Source: Flavobacterium chilense (GTDB taxonomy: Bacteria > Bacteroidota > Bacteroidia > Flavobacteriales > Flavobacteriaceae). From it: a stretch of DNA of 64,000 nt. The notes under the pieces were generated by a model. The model worked only from the letters and a program-made list of their open reading frames with translations, was not told where the DNA came from and searched no databases. A program made the translations under genes and the position numbers. The DNA lies in NCBI RefSeq assembly GCF_001602525.1, contig NZ_LSYT01000002.1:124001-188000 (forward strand). Reading direction: 5' to 3'. Shown in pieces: positions 1 to 9,571 of the stretch. Numbering within the stretch: position 1 is the first letter of the stretch; every line of letters starts with the position of its first letter.

Positions 1-1751
1 GACATCGAATAGGATTGCGCCAAATAAAATTCAGTCTTATTATAAGAGAATCTGAACTGGGTAAAAGCATCGATGGTGTTGGCTAAAAAATTGTAATTGT
101 AACCGTAAATATCACCTTCTTTTACCAATCTATCTGGATTTTGTAAATCAGATTGTGATAAATCTCCTCTATAAAAAGGATCGATATCTTCAAAATATTT
201 ACCTCCTAATAAATCCAGTAAATATTGAAAATTATGAGATTTTAAATTTCTAAAAGTAATTCCGCCATCAAAAAAGATGTTTGACGTAAGCTGTGTATTT
301 AAGTTCGAATTTATAGCAAACGTTTTGTCATCTGTTCTGTCTTCATACAAAACATAACGACTTTGTGCCGGCTCATAAGCTGTAATTATATTTGCCGGAT
401 TTGTTATTGTTTTCTGATTGGCACGATACATGGCATCCCAATCAATTTGGGTGTTTTCCAGAAAAAGTGTTTTACTTTTCTCTGCATTTTCATAATCTGG
501 TGTAAATGCTCCTGAAAATTCTCCCTGATCTTTTCCGTACAGTGAGCTAAAATAACTTGGCATTTTACGGTAATAAACAGGATCAGGACTATTGGCTTTT
601 TGATAATCGATATTGCTGTTTCCTACTTTTCCAAACTGATACATAATACTTGAGCTGAGATTTGTTTTATCATCAATCTTAAAATAATGATTCAGCATGA
701 ACAGTGGTTCTTCGACTTTTTTAATTCTGGCATTTCGCTTTTCCCCATTTTGAAATCCCCAGTATGAATTGTATTTTTCGTTTGTTAACTGGGTTACTTC
801 ATTTGTATTGGCTGAATTTTTACCCCGTGAACTGGGTGTATAAAATCCGGTGAAGTTTAGCGATTGTTTTGCATTTAGTTTTCTTTCAACACTTATAAAA
901 AAAGATTCTGCCTTAAAGTTTGTACCATCAAAATAGCCTTCATCTGACCAGCGTTTTCCTGCCGAAATTACATATGCCCAACCTGAAGCGTTCATTCCGG
1001 AAGCATACGTTCCAATGGTACGCCAATTATAAGTTGTATTGCTTCCGGAAAACGAAAGCTGTCCTCCTTGACGATACATCGATGCACGGGTAACTATTTG
1101 CTGTGTTCCTAAAATGCCGCCAAAAGTATAATTTGAGGCCGCCACACCAACTGAAAATTCCTGATTTCGCAACACATTATTCAAACCTCCCCAATTACTC
1201 CATTGTGGTCTTCCGTCGTAAATTTTATTCATGACCATCCCATTTAGCATTGTGGTTCCGTTTTCACTGTCAAGACCACGAACCCTAAATCTGGCTTGTC
1301 CCCAATTGAATGCAGAAGCCTGCATAAAAGCATCTTTTGAAGATTGTAACAATCCCGATGTCATTTCAGAAGAGCTATTATCATCCGACAAATCACTCTC
1401 TGATAATGTGATCAAGGCTGCAGGAACTTCATCAGAAAAAGTATCTTCTAATTGCAATGTTCCAAGATTGACCTTTTGCCCGAAATTCGATTGCAATTTT
1501 AAAAGCAAATCTTTATATCCCTGACTGTGTAACCAAACTAATTGTTCTTCTTTAATTGGAGAATGTAATTCAAATTTTCCGTTAACTGTAGTAAGTTGTG
1601 TAATTGAAGAATTCTGAATACTCACTACAACATTCTCGAGAGGATTTTGTGTTTTAGCATCAATCACAATTCCAAAGAATGTAGTTTGCTCCTGCGAAAA
1701 GGCAAGACTGAAAGGCAATACAATAAAAAACAAAAAGTACTTTTTTGTCAT
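1..1751 (-). CDS. TonB-dependent receptor, 5' part of gene (C-terminus off the window)
   Basis: About 583 codons are visible; the gene runs off the left edge. The ATG at 1751 opens a signal peptide (MTKKYFLFFIVLPFSLAFSQ). Residues ~23-105 form a carboxypeptidase-regulatory-like beta domain (GIVIDAKTQNPLENVVVSI). A plug domain follows (FRVRGLDSENGTTMLNGM), then the start of an aromatic-rich beta-barrel with many Tyr/Trp/Asn strands. Proteins of this architecture import ligands across the outer membrane using TonB energy. There is no SusD partner in view, so the substrate is unknown. A following MFS carrier on the same strand lies upstream, with a 267-bp gap that can hold its own promoter. Confidence 0.9.
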   Translation of the reverse strand, partial: MTKKYFLFFIVLPFSLAFSQEQTTFFGIVIDAKTQNPLENVVVSIQNSSITQLTTVNGKFELHSPIKEEQLVWLHSQGYKDLLLKLQSNFGQKVNLGTLQLEDTFSDEVPAALITLSESDLSDDNSSSEMTSGLLQSSKDAFMQASAFNWGQARFRVRGLDSENGTTMLNGMVMNKIYDGRPQWSNWGGLNNVLRNQEFSVGVAASNYTFGGILGTQQIVTRASMYRQGGQLSFSGSNTTYNWRTIGTYASGMNASGWAYVISAGKRWSDEGYFDGTNFKAESFFISVERKLNAKQSLNFTGFYTPSSRGKNSANTNEVTQLTNEKYNSYWGFQNGEKRNARIKKVEEPLFMLNHYFKIDDKTNLSSSIMYQFGKVGNSNIDYQKANSPDPVYYRKMPSYFSSLYGKDQGEFSGAFTPDYENAEKSKTLFLENTQIDWDAMYRANQKTITNPANIITAYEPAQSRYVLYEDRTDDKTFAINSNLNTQLTSNIFFDGGITFRNLKSHNFQYLLDLLGGKYFEDIDPFYRGDLSQSDLQNPDRLVKEGDIYGYNYNFLANTIDAFTQFRFSYNKTEFYLAQSYSM

Positions 1752-2018
1752 GAAAAATTCCAATTTACTTTGATAATTCGTTTCTTGGATTGAGCTTGTT
1801 TTGACTTACAAAACAATCAATCCTTGCATCAAAGGATAAAATTGGTTTTTGGAAAAATAAAATTCTTAGATCAAGAGGTATAATATTGATCAGGCTTCAA
1901 ATATAAACAAAAAACATTACGAAAATAATTTCCTGTTAAATAAAACATAAAAAATAGATTAATGACCGTTAAATCTTCTAAAAATAAAAATACAGAAACA
2001 ATCGTTGTAAAATGAAGT

Positions 2019-3239
2019 TTAGGCTGTTGTTCTAATTTTAGAAACCATAAAGGCAATTAAAACGCCAAATATACCTATAAAAGCAAAAGAAAACTGAAGC
2101 CCAAAAGTTTCTGCAATATGACCAATTACGGGAGGCCCCATTAAAAATCCGAGAAAACTTACACTAGAAACTATTGTTAAAGCTTCTCCCGGCGGAACGG
2201 TAGAATTTTTTCCTGCCATACTATAAACAGTAGGAACGATTGTAGCAACACCTAAACCAACCACCATAAAAGCAATGGTACATGGTATAATGTATGGGAG
2301 AAAAACAGCTGTAAAAAGTCCGGCAGAAATCATGACTCCGCTAATTTGCATAACACGTTCACGGCCAAATTTATTAATAAGTCCGTCACCTAAAAATCGT
2401 CCGCTTGCCATCATAATCATAAACGAAGTGTAACCTAAAACCACCAAAGGTCCTGGTGCTTTTACAATATCTTTAAAGTATACACCACTCCAGTCAAACA
2501 TAACACCTTCGCTCGCCATACTGCAAAATCCGATAACTCCGAGCCAGATTAAAGCACTGTCCGGTTTTACAAATAGTTTTTTCTTTTCGGAGGTTTTATT
2601 CTTTATTTTTTCTTTGGCTTTGACCAAAAATTTAAAATTAAAAGTAATCATTAACAGCACCACTCCGGCAACAATTAAAAAATGATGTAATGGTGATAAA
2701 TTCAATGCCAACATTCCTAAACCTACTAAAGCTCCTGTAAATCCGGCAAAACTCCACATACCATGAAACGATGACATAATTGTTTTTCTAAAAAGCTCTT
2801 CGGTATAAACTCCTTGAGTATTTACGGCAATATTCGCCAAGTTCCCAAATAAGCCAAATAAAAATAATCCCAGTGATAATTGCAAAGCTGTTGTTGCCAA
2901 CCCCAGATTGATCAGGCATAAAACATACATAATCAAAGAAAAGATAAGGATTCTGTGACTGCCAAACTTTGTCACCATTTTACCCGAAAAAGGCATAATA
3001 AGCAATTGTCCCATTGGCAATGCAAAAAGAATAGAACCCAAATCACCTTCCGTCAGATGCAAAGTTGTTTTAATATCAGGAATTCTACTCGCCCAGGTTG
3101 CAAAACTTAATCCCATTCCAAAATAAAACATTCCAACTGCAAAACGAATTCGGTTTAAATAAGAGGCTTTTGCTTCTCTGTAAACTTTCTTGATTTTACC
3201 TTTGGTCTGAAATAGTGCTAGTGGATTAAAATTGATCAA
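2019..3239 (-). CDS. MFS transporter
   Basis: A 406-residue protein with about 12 hydrophobic segments. After a basic cytoplasmic N-terminus (~30 residues) come the first helix (FAVGMFYFGMGLSFATWAS) and the RIPDIK loop, which resembles the YbjJ/FucP-like branch of the major facilitator superfamily. A basic cytoplasmic loop rich in Lys (KAKEKIKNKTSEKKK) separates the two six-helix halves near residue 215. It is probably an inner-membrane secondary carrier; the substrate cannot be read from sequence. A strong hairpin (3406-3436) isolates it from the oxidoreductase genes upstream. Confidence 0.85.
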   Translation of the reverse strand: MINFNPLALFQTKGKIKKVYREAKASYLNRIRFAVGMFYFGMGLSFATWASRIPDIKTTLHLTEGDLGSILFALPMGQLLIMPFSGKMVTKFGSHRILIFSLIMYVLCLINLGLATTALQLSLGLFLFGLFGNLANIAVNTQGVYTEELFRKTIMSSFHGMWSFAGFTGALVGLGMLALNLSPLHHFLIVAGVVLLMITFNFKFLVKAKEKIKNKTSEKKKLFVKPDSALIWLGVIGFCSMASEGVMFDWSGVYFKDIVKAPGPLVVLGYTSFMIMMASGRFLGDGLINKFGRERVMQISGVMISAGLFTAVFLPYIIPCTIAFMVVGLGVATIVPTVYSMAGKNSTVPPGEALTIVSSVSFLGFLMGPPVIGHIAETFGLQFSFAFIGIFGVLIAFMVSKIRTTA

Positions 3240-3405
3240 AATGTATGCTTTTTTAATTGATTGTATAAAAGTACTAAAAAGCTACTTTATAGACTACCAA
3301 ACCTTACTGGTTAGTGAATTTATAACGTTGTATGTTTATAAATTTCTTTTTTAGATGTAAAGGTTCAGAGGTGCATAGAGACAAAGGTTTTCAATCTCTC
3401 TGAAT

Positions 3406-3436
3406 AAAAAAAGACGCATAATAGTGCGTCTTTTTT
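3406..3436 (-). terminator. Intrinsic terminator after the Gfo/Idh/MocA gene
   Basis: The arms AAAAAAGACGCA and TGCGTCTTTTTT pair around a six-base loop with T runs on both strands. It lies 79 bp past the stop of the minus-strand oxidoreductase and upstream of the MFS start. Confidence 0.8.
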
Positions 3437-3514
3437 GTATAATTTTAAAAAGATATATTAAAAATACATCTGTCTTGATCTGTTTAATCCATTAAATCTT
3501 TGGACAATTTCACA

Positions 3515-4555
3515 CTACAAATTAATTACCTTTTGCTGTGCATGGCTTGCAATTGCAGCTTCTATAATCTGCATTACTTTTACACCGTCTTGTGCTGTAA
3601 CAGGCTCTGGTTTATTGTTTGCAATAGCATCATAAACACCATCAAAAAACGAGAAATAATTACCTTGCAATGTTGTTACTTTTTCCCGGATCTCTTTTCC
3701 GTCAATTTCTGTATGTAAAAGCCCTTGCAGTGTTTCAGGTTCTGTTCCCCAGGATTCTAAGTTTGGTTTTTTACCCAGCTTTAGTTCGTCTTCCTGAACA
3801 TCGCCACGAGGTTTTAAAAATGATCCTTTTTTACCGTGAATGGTGTATGCAGGATTTGCTTCTCTGACAAAAAAACTAGCTTTTAAGCGTACTCTGAACT
3901 TCTCGTAAATTAACAAGAGATCAATCCAGTCGTCTACCAGAGAGTTTTCTCTGGTATAACGTATATCACCAAAAACTGATTTTGGAGAACCAAATAAACA
4001 AACTGCCTGATCGATTAAATGCGGACCTAAATCTTTCAGGATTCCGGCTCCGTCATTTACCGTTTCTTTATGTGCTTTTGGGCTCAATAAAGGATTGTAT
4101 CTGTCAAAGTGAAACTCTGCTTCGACTAAATCTCCTAAAGTTTTTTCGTTAATTATTTTTTGAACGGTTTTAAAATCACTGTCCCATCTTCTGTTTTGAA
4201 AAACAGCTAATTTCAAACCTTTTTCTTTAGCAATTGCAGCCAATTCTTCTGCTTCTGCAACTGTTGTGGTAAAGGCTTTTTCTACAACAGCATGTTTTCC
4301 TGCCAATAATACTTTTTTAGCATATTCGTAATGTGTGCCTACCGGAGTATTTACGATTACCAGATCAACATCGTCTGCCAGTAATTCATCTATAGAAGGA
4401 TAACTTTTTACTGTTGGATAATCTTCCTGAATTAATTTTTTGCTTCTTTCCCAGGAACCCAATAATTCAAATCCGGGATGAATGTCTAAAAACGGGGCAT
4501 GAAAAACCTTCCCCGACATTCCGTATGATAATAGTGCTGTTTTTATTTTTTGCAT
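3515..4555 (-). CDS. Gfo/Idh/MocA family NAD(P)-dependent oxidoreductase
   Basis: 346 residues. The N-terminal Rossmann domain begins KTALLSYGMSGKVFHAPFL and includes the EKAFTTTVAEAEEL segment, where Glu-Lys corresponds to the family's EKP motif (here EKA). The C-terminal alpha/beta domain carries the DLGPHLIDQA signature, whose His is conserved in the family. Members oxidise sugars, inositols or related polyols, or reduce their keto forms; the exact substrate is unknown. It lies 126 bp downstream of the old-yellow-enzyme gene on the same strand, with an inverted repeat between them. Confidence 0.88.
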   Translation of the reverse strand: MQKIKTALLSYGMSGKVFHAPFLDIHPGFELLGSWERSKKLIQEDYPTVKSYPSIDELLADDVDLVIVNTPVGTHYEYAKKVLLAGKHAVVEKAFTTTVAEAEELAAIAKEKGLKLAVFQNRRWDSDFKTVQKIINEKTLGDLVEAEFHFDRYNPLLSPKAHKETVNDGAGILKDLGPHLIDQAVCLFGSPKSVFGDIRYTRENSLVDDWIDLLLIYEKFRVRLKASFFVREANPAYTIHGKKGSFLKPRGDVQEDELKLGKKPNLESWGTEPETLQGLLHTEIDGKEIREKVTTLQGNYFSFFDGVYDAIANNKPEPVTAQDGVKVMQIIEAAIASHAQQKVINL

Positions 4556-4590
4556 TTTGGTTTATTTTAAAATAAAGTTTATTTCTTTCT

Positions 4591-4653
4591 AACCATTAAG
4601 AGATTAAGAAAAATTAAGTCTAACCGCTTGATAAGTTTAATCTCTTAATGGTT
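4591..4653. repeat. Intergenic inverted repeat (17-bp arms)
   Basis: AACCATTAAGAGATTAA at 4591-4607 is the exact reverse complement of 4637-4653. There is no T run, so it looks more like a REP-type intergenic palindrome than a terminator. Confidence 0.65.
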
Positions 4654-4681
4654 CAAATAAAAGCTTACATTCTATTAATTA

Positions 4682-5752
4682 CTATAATTTAGCTCTTTCG
4701 TACTGTTTTGGCCATTGAATATCGTCGTTTAATTCTCTGGCGAAATCTAATGGTAAATTTGGATTTCTCAACGATTCTCTGGCAAACAAAACCAAATCAG
4801 CCTGAGCTTTTTTCAAAATTTCTTCGGCTTGTTGGGCTTCTGTTATTAAACCTACTGTACCTGTCAGGATGTTTGCATCTTTTTTGATTTGTTCTGCAAA
4901 AGGAACCTGATAACCGGGACCAACAGGGATTTTCTGGTGCGAAACCAATCCGCCTGATGAAACATCGATTAGGTCTACTCCTTTTTCTTTTAAAATTTTA
5001 GAGAGTTTAACCGATTCTTCAGGATTCCATCCGCCTTCTGCCCAATCTGTTGCTGAAATTCTAACGAATAAAGGTAAATCTGAAGGCCATTCTGACTGAA
5101 CTGCTTCAACGATTTCTAAGGTAAAGCGGATTCTGTTTTCGAAACTTCCTCCATATTCATCTGTTCTGATATTGGTTAACGGAGACAAAAACTGATGTAA
5201 TAAATAGCCATGTGCTCCGTGAATTTCTACTACCTGATAGCCTGCTTTTACAGCTCTTTTGGTCGCTGCCTTAAAGTCAGCAATAATTTTTTGAATTCCG
5301 TTTTTGTCCAGAGCTTCCGGAAGAAAAGACTCATTATCATGATACGGAATTGCGCTTGAAGAAACAGTTTGCCATCCGCCTTGAGCGAGATCTAATTTTT
5401 TATTTCCAAGCCATGGTGCCGAAACACTTGCTTTTCGTCCGGCATGTGCTAACTGAATTCCGGGAATTGAATTTTGAGAAACAATAAATTCGTTAATTGT
5501 TTTTAATTTTTCGATATGTTCATCTTTCCAGATTCCTAAATCTGAAGGGGAAATTCTGGCTTCGGGAGAAACGGCTGTGGCTTCCTGAATAATTAATCCA
5601 ACACCTCCGCTTGCACGGCTGCCCAAATGAACGAGATGCCAATCGTTTGCAAATCCGTCAACAGCAGAATATTGACACATAGGCGAAATAACGATTCTGT
5701 TTTTTAAAGTAATTTTTTTTATGGTAAGCGGTGAGAATAATAAAGAAGCCAT
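4682..5752 (-). CDS. NADH:flavin oxidoreductase, YqjM/old yellow enzyme family
   Basis: 356-residue TIM-barrel FMN enzyme. Visible family marks are KNRIVISPMCQYSA near residue 18-31 (the Cys is the flavin-modulating cysteine of the YqjM subclass), LAHAGRKAS, the substrate-binding HGAHGYLLHQFLSP block, and the FARESLRNP phosphate-binding C-terminal segment. It reduces activated C=C bonds of enones with NAD(P)H. Length and motifs match the short bacterial YqjM class. The gene is first in a likely two-gene unit with the Gfo/Idh/MocA gene. Confidence 0.9.
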   Translation of the reverse strand: MASLLFSPLTIKKITLKNRIVISPMCQYSAVDGFANDWHLVHLGSRASGGVGLIIQEATAVSPEARISPSDLGIWKDEHIEKLKTINEFIVSQNSIPGIQLAHAGRKASVSAPWLGNKKLDLAQGGWQTVSSSAIPYHDNESFLPEALDKNGIQKIIADFKAATKRAVKAGYQVVEIHGAHGYLLHQFLSPLTNIRTDEYGGSFENRIRFTLEIVEAVQSEWPSDLPLFVRISATDWAEGGWNPEESVKLSKILKEKGVDLIDVSSGGLVSHQKIPVGPGYQVPFAEQIKKDANILTGTVGLITEAQQAEEILKKAQADLVLFARESLRNPNLPLDFARELNDDIQWPKQYERAKL

Positions 5753-5867
5753 ATATGTAACTTTTAGTTGTTTTACGCTACCAATTGGATATGATAGTGC
5801 TTAAAAAAGTAAAGTTAAAGCTTCTTGCCAAAACTAGAAATCTAAATCTTTATTAATTAACAAACAT

Positions 5868-8018
5868 TTAAACCAAATGCTGTTTATACCAAAGATTGTA
5901 ATATTCTGATTCCTTATCCAATAAATCAAAATGATTTCCGGATTCTACTATAACTCCGCTTTTCATAACCAATATGGTGTCAGCATTCGCAATTGTACTC
6001 AAACGATGCGCAATTATAATAATCGTTTTGCCTTGTTTTTTAAAATTATCTATTGTTTGCTTAACAATCATTTCAGAACTGGTATCTAATGAAGATGTTG
6101 CTTCGTCCATCAATAAAATTTCCGGATTTTTGTATAATGCTCTGGCAATTGCAATTCTTTGTTTCTGACCTCCCGATAGCATGGCTCCATTTTCGCCAAT
6201 CTGTGTTTCAAAACCATGAGGTAATTTTTCGACGAAATCTGTTATTCCTAATTGTTTTGATAAATCTAAAATTCTTTGAATATCAGGAAATGAGTCACCT
6301 AAAGCAATATTTTCAATAATATTGCCGGAAAATAAATTAAGCTGTTGCGGAATAACTCCCACTACTTTTCTTAAACTCTGATAATGAACAAATTTTGTAT
6401 CATATTCTCCAATATAGATTTTACCCTCTTTTATTGGATATAAATTTTGCAGTAATGAGATTAAAGTTGTTTTTCCACTGCCGCTTTCTCCCACAATTGC
6501 AGTTGTTTGATTCTTTTTGAATATTGCATTAAAATTTTTAAAAACTTCCAGACGTGATCCATATCTAAAAGAGACATTTTCGAATCTTATATCCCCTAAA
6601 TTTTCTTTTTGCAATTCGATCTTGTTTTCTGTTTCTTCTCTTTCTAAATCCATAATTTCAAAAAGCCGGTCTGCTGCAATTAATGCATTTTGTGCTGTTT
6701 TATTCATATTGATTAAAGAAGCAACAGGCGACGTAAAATAACCAATCAAGGCATAAAATGAAAACAATTCTCCGGGGGTAATTGCCCTGTCGATTACATA
6801 ACCCGATCCTATCCACATTAAAACTACTGTAAATCCGGAAGCCAAAAACTGTGTAGAAGTACCTGCAAAGATTCCGTTTAAACCTGATTTATAAGTAGTA
6901 AATAAGAGTTTTACAAATTTATTTTCTGTTTTAAGGTTCGAAAATTCTTCTATTCCAAATTCTTTTACTGTTCGCACATGGGTAATACTTTCGACTAATT
7001 GTGTTTGTAGTTCGGCTGCATTCTCCATGATATTTCTTTCGACTTTTTTATTGAATTTATTTAAAATAAAATATATCGCTGTGTAAAATGGAATTACAAG
7101 AAGAATAACCAAAGCTAGTTTCCAGTAATAGGTGAACATTAATACAAATGAAAAAATAACAATAAATATATTGACAATCATTTCAATGGCTACTTCGTTT
7201 ATAAAGGAGCGAATTTTTACAGCATCGTTTATGCGGGAAGTAATTTCTCCTATTTGCATGGTATCAAAAAAGCGCTGTGGTAAATGCAGTAGATGTTTGT
7301 AATAACCCAGAATTAATTTAGCATCGATTAATTGCCCGGTTTTCATCACAAAAATGCTTTTTTTAGAACCAATATAAGCCTGTAGCAAAATAATGGAGAT
7401 CATGGAAAAACTCAATAAATTAAGTAAATTTCTATTACCGTCTACCAAAACATAGTCTGTAATTTTTTGTATATAAACAGACATTGCCAATCCTAAAATG
7501 GTAAACAATATGGCACCAACCAAAGCCTGAAGTAAAATCGTTTTATGTGGTTGAATCAGGTTCCAGAATCTTTTTAAAGGTGAGATTTTTTCGTTTACTG
7601 TTTTAAAATCATCATTTGGCGCAAAGAGAATCAATACGCCTGACCATATTTTTTGAAATTCTTCGAAAGTATAAAGTTCCAATTTTCCGGGACCAGGATC
7701 CATGACCGTAATTTTAGATTTCTCTACTTTATAAATCACTACGTAATGCTGCAGCTGTTCTTTGGTCACAATATGGGCTATTGCCGGAAGCGGGATTTTA
7801 TCTAATGCATCTAAAGCACCTTTTACGCCTTTTGCAGTAAAACCCATTTTTTCTGCTCCTTCTAGGATACCCAAAACATTGGTACCGCGTTTATCTGTAT
7901 TGGCAAACTGGCGTATTCTGGCTATAGGCAGATTAACTTTAAAATGGTTTCCGACAGAAGCCAGACAAGCAGCACCACAATCTTTAATATCATGTTGTTT
8001 TATTTTTATTGAAGCCAT
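5868..8018 (-). CDS. Peptidase C39 domain-containing ABC transporter (double-glycine peptide exporter)
   Basis: 716 residues. The N-terminal C39 peptidase domain has Cys14 in KQHDIKDCGAACLAS, His91 in HYVVIY and Asp107 in MDPGPG, a complete catalytic set. Six membrane helices follow (~155-440), then an ATPase domain with Walker A GESGSGKTT, signature LSGGQKQR and Walker B ILLMDEATSS. Such proteins cut leaders after Gly-Gly and export the mature peptide through the inner membrane. The start overlaps the HlyD stop by one base (TAATG), so the two are translationally coupled. Two peptide genes with matching GG leaders lie 1.5-1.9 kb upstream. Confidence 0.93.
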   Translation of the reverse strand: MASIKIKQHDIKDCGAACLASVGNHFKVNLPIARIRQFANTDKRGTNVLGILEGAEKMGFTAKGVKGALDALDKIPLPAIAHIVTKEQLQHYVVIYKVEKSKITVMDPGPGKLELYTFEEFQKIWSGVLILFAPNDDFKTVNEKISPLKRFWNLIQPHKTILLQALVGAILFTILGLAMSVYIQKITDYVLVDGNRNLLNLLSFSMISIILLQAYIGSKKSIFVMKTGQLIDAKLILGYYKHLLHLPQRFFDTMQIGEITSRINDAVKIRSFINEVAIEMIVNIFIVIFSFVLMFTYYWKLALVILLVIPFYTAIYFILNKFNKKVERNIMENAAELQTQLVESITHVRTVKEFGIEEFSNLKTENKFVKLLFTTYKSGLNGIFAGTSTQFLASGFTVVLMWIGSGYVIDRAITPGELFSFYALIGYFTSPVASLINMNKTAQNALIAADRLFEIMDLEREETENKIELQKENLGDIRFENVSFRYGSRLEVFKNFNAIFKKNQTTAIVGESGSGKTTLISLLQNLYPIKEGKIYIGEYDTKFVHYQSLRKVVGVIPQQLNLFSGNIIENIALGDSFPDIQRILDLSKQLGITDFVEKLPHGFETQIGENGAMLSGGQKQRIAIARALYKNPEILLMDEATSSLDTSSEMIVKQTIDNFKKQGKTIIIIAHRLSTIANADTILVMKSGVIVESGNHFDLLDKESEYYNLWYKQHLV

Positions 8019-9160
8019 TATTTACTATTTGATATTTGTTTTGGATTTAACCAATTATCTATTTTGTCAAATAACAAATCGAACAAACTTCTTCTCGTTA
8101 TTATATATCTAGTTGTTAAGGTCATTCCTTTTGAAACATTAGCCTGATAACCTGATTTTAGTTCTAAGGTTTTTGAATTTAAGGCACATCGCACTTTAAA
8201 AAAAGCCTGATCGTTCTGTAGTGTTATATTGCGGTCAATATCGATTACTTTCCCTTCCAGCAATCCCCATTGATTGTAGTTGAAAGCATCTAACTGAAAT
8301 TTTACTTTTTGATTTTTCTTAATCAGACCAATGTCATTTGGCGAAACATTACATTCTACCAGCAGATGATCTGTTGATGAAATTGTGGCAATCGATTGTG
8401 AGGCATTGATAAAAGAACCTTTCTGAATACCTGAATAGTTTTCTATAGTACCCGAAACAGGAGCCAAAACAATATAATTATTCGATTCTGCATTTATTTT
8501 AGCAACCGTTCCGTTCAGGTTTTTCAAACGATCTTCTAAATCTCTTTTTTGATTTTCCCATGTTAATTTTTGCTGGCTTACATAACTTTGTAATGCTTGT
8601 CTGGCTAAACGCAATTCATATTCCAGTTTCTCAAAATCTGCTTTGGCAATAATCTCTTTATCATAGAGAATTTTATTGCGGTCGTGACTGATTTGTGCTT
8701 GTGAGATTTTGCTTTGCAATTCATTTTTTCCAAACTGAAATTTCAATAGGTCTTCTCGCGCTGCGGCTGTCAATAAATGATTGGTTTTATTTTGTAGAAG
8801 AGCTGAAATGTCATCTAATAATACCGAAACAGATTCTGATAATGTATCCTGCGTTTTTTTATCACTCTCCAGATTTTCTTTTGAAATTCTTAAAAGTGTG
8901 TCTCCTTTTTTTACAAAAGCATTGTTTTTTAAATCAATCCAATTAATTCTGCCACTTACCATGGTTGAAACAGGAACATTATCTGTCTTACTACGAATAA
9001 TACCTCGGCTCTGACTACTAATATCTATTTTTATAACAGGTAAAAGTCCAAGAAAAACAATAATAAACAAAAGGATGATTAAGTAGATGGAAAAGCTTTT
9101 TGTTTTGTTTTTGGAAACAAGATTTTCCAGAGTGTTTATAGGGTCTGAACTGAAATTCAT
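8018..9160 (-). CDS. HlyD family periplasmic adaptor (membrane fusion protein)
   Basis: 380 residues with one N-terminal membrane helix (~22-43), a barrel/lipoyl half (RGIIRSKTDNVPVSTMVSG), a long coiled-coil hairpin (~95-215), the second lipoyl half (YIVLAPVSGTIENYSGIQKG) and a beta-barrel domain. It bridges the C39 ABC exporter to an outer-membrane TolC-type channel, which is not encoded here. A hairpin sits directly in front of the start codon and may set its expression relative to the peptide genes. Confidence 0.9.
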   Translation of the reverse strand: MNFSSDPINTLENLVSKNKTKSFSIYLIILLFIIVFLGLLPVIKIDISSQSRGIIRSKTDNVPVSTMVSGRINWIDLKNNAFVKKGDTLLRISKENLESDKKTQDTLSESVSVLLDDISALLQNKTNHLLTAAAREDLLKFQFGKNELQSKISQAQISHDRNKILYDKEIIAKADFEKLEYELRLARQALQSYVSQQKLTWENQKRDLEDRLKNLNGTVAKINAESNNYIVLAPVSGTIENYSGIQKGSFINASQSIATISSTDHLLVECNVSPNDIGLIKKNQKVKFQLDAFNYNQWGLLEGKVIDIDRNITLQNDQAFFKVRCALNSKTLELKSGYQANVSKGMTLTTRYIITRRSLFDLLFDKIDNWLNPKQISNSK

Positions 9161-9171
9161 TTTTTTTATAA

Positions 9172-9215
9172 AAAGAATATTCTCTTTAAAAAAGCATTAA
9201 AAAGAGAATATTTTT
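9172..9215 (-). terminator. Hairpin in front of the HlyD gene (terminator or attenuator)
   Basis: AATATTCTCTTT (9176-9187) pairs perfectly with AAAGAGAATATT (9201-9212). Read on the minus strand, the stem follows the peptide genes and is trailed by TTCTTTTTAT directly before the HlyD start at 9160. That position fits partial termination, giving more peptide mRNA than exporter mRNA. Function is inferred. Confidence 0.55.
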
Positions 9216-9351
9216 AAGAAGTTAATAGCATATATAATATGCAAGTTTGCACAAATTTAACCAGTCGAATACAAAAAACAATATTATAACTGATCATCAA
9301 ATAATTTTACAAAAAGACTATACAATGCTTGACAGAAACAGAAAACTTTTA

Positions 9352-9486
9352 TTAATGGGTACAATAATAAAAGACCTTTCCTGTTACATATCCAACAAAA
9401 AAAAGAATAGCTGAAGCTGTTACTATAGTAAAAATTAATTTCAGCTGAGGATCTTTTTCAAAAAGATGTTTACTTAAAAAATTCAT
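9352..9486 (-). CDS. Small single-pass membrane peptide (44 aa) of the bacteriocin-like locus
   Basis: ATG at 9486, stop at 9352-9354. The peptide starts MNFLSKHLFEKDPQ, then has one hydrophobic helix (LIFTIVTASAILFFVGYV) and ends GYVTGKVFYYCTH. It has no Gly-Gly leader. Its tail closely matches the tail of the upstream GG-leader peptide (GYVCGKAYYYATH), suggesting duplication with loss of the leader. It may be an immunity protein that mimics the exported peptide in the producer's own membrane, or a leaderless peptide; neither is proven. It sits between the peptide genes and the exporter on the same strand. Confidence 0.6.
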   Translation of the reverse strand: MNFLSKHLFEKDPQLKLIFTIVTASAILFFVGYVTGKVFYYCTH

Positions 9487-9520
9487 GTTACAAATAATTT
9501 AGTTATAACTTAACACTAAT

Positions 9521-9557
9521 AATAGATTGGAAACATTCCATTCATTTCCAATCTATT
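9521..9557 (-). promoter_or_regulatory. Intercistronic hairpin between small peptide genes
   Basis: AATAGATTGGAAA (9521-9533) and TTTCCAATCTATT (9545-9557) form a perfect 13-bp stem with an 11-base loop. No T run follows on the minus strand, so an mRNA-stabilising or processing element is more likely than a terminator. Confidence 0.5.
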
Positions 9558-9571
9558 AAAATTACATATTA

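Noticed and set aside
1231..1524. 97-codon plus-strand frame
   Set aside because: Entirely antisense to the TonB receptor gene, which has a clear signal peptide and plug domain.
1871..2056. 61-codon minus-strand frame between the TonB receptor and MFS genes
   Set aside because: Overlaps the end of the MFS gene in another frame and is low-complexity hydrophobic sequence from AT-rich DNA.
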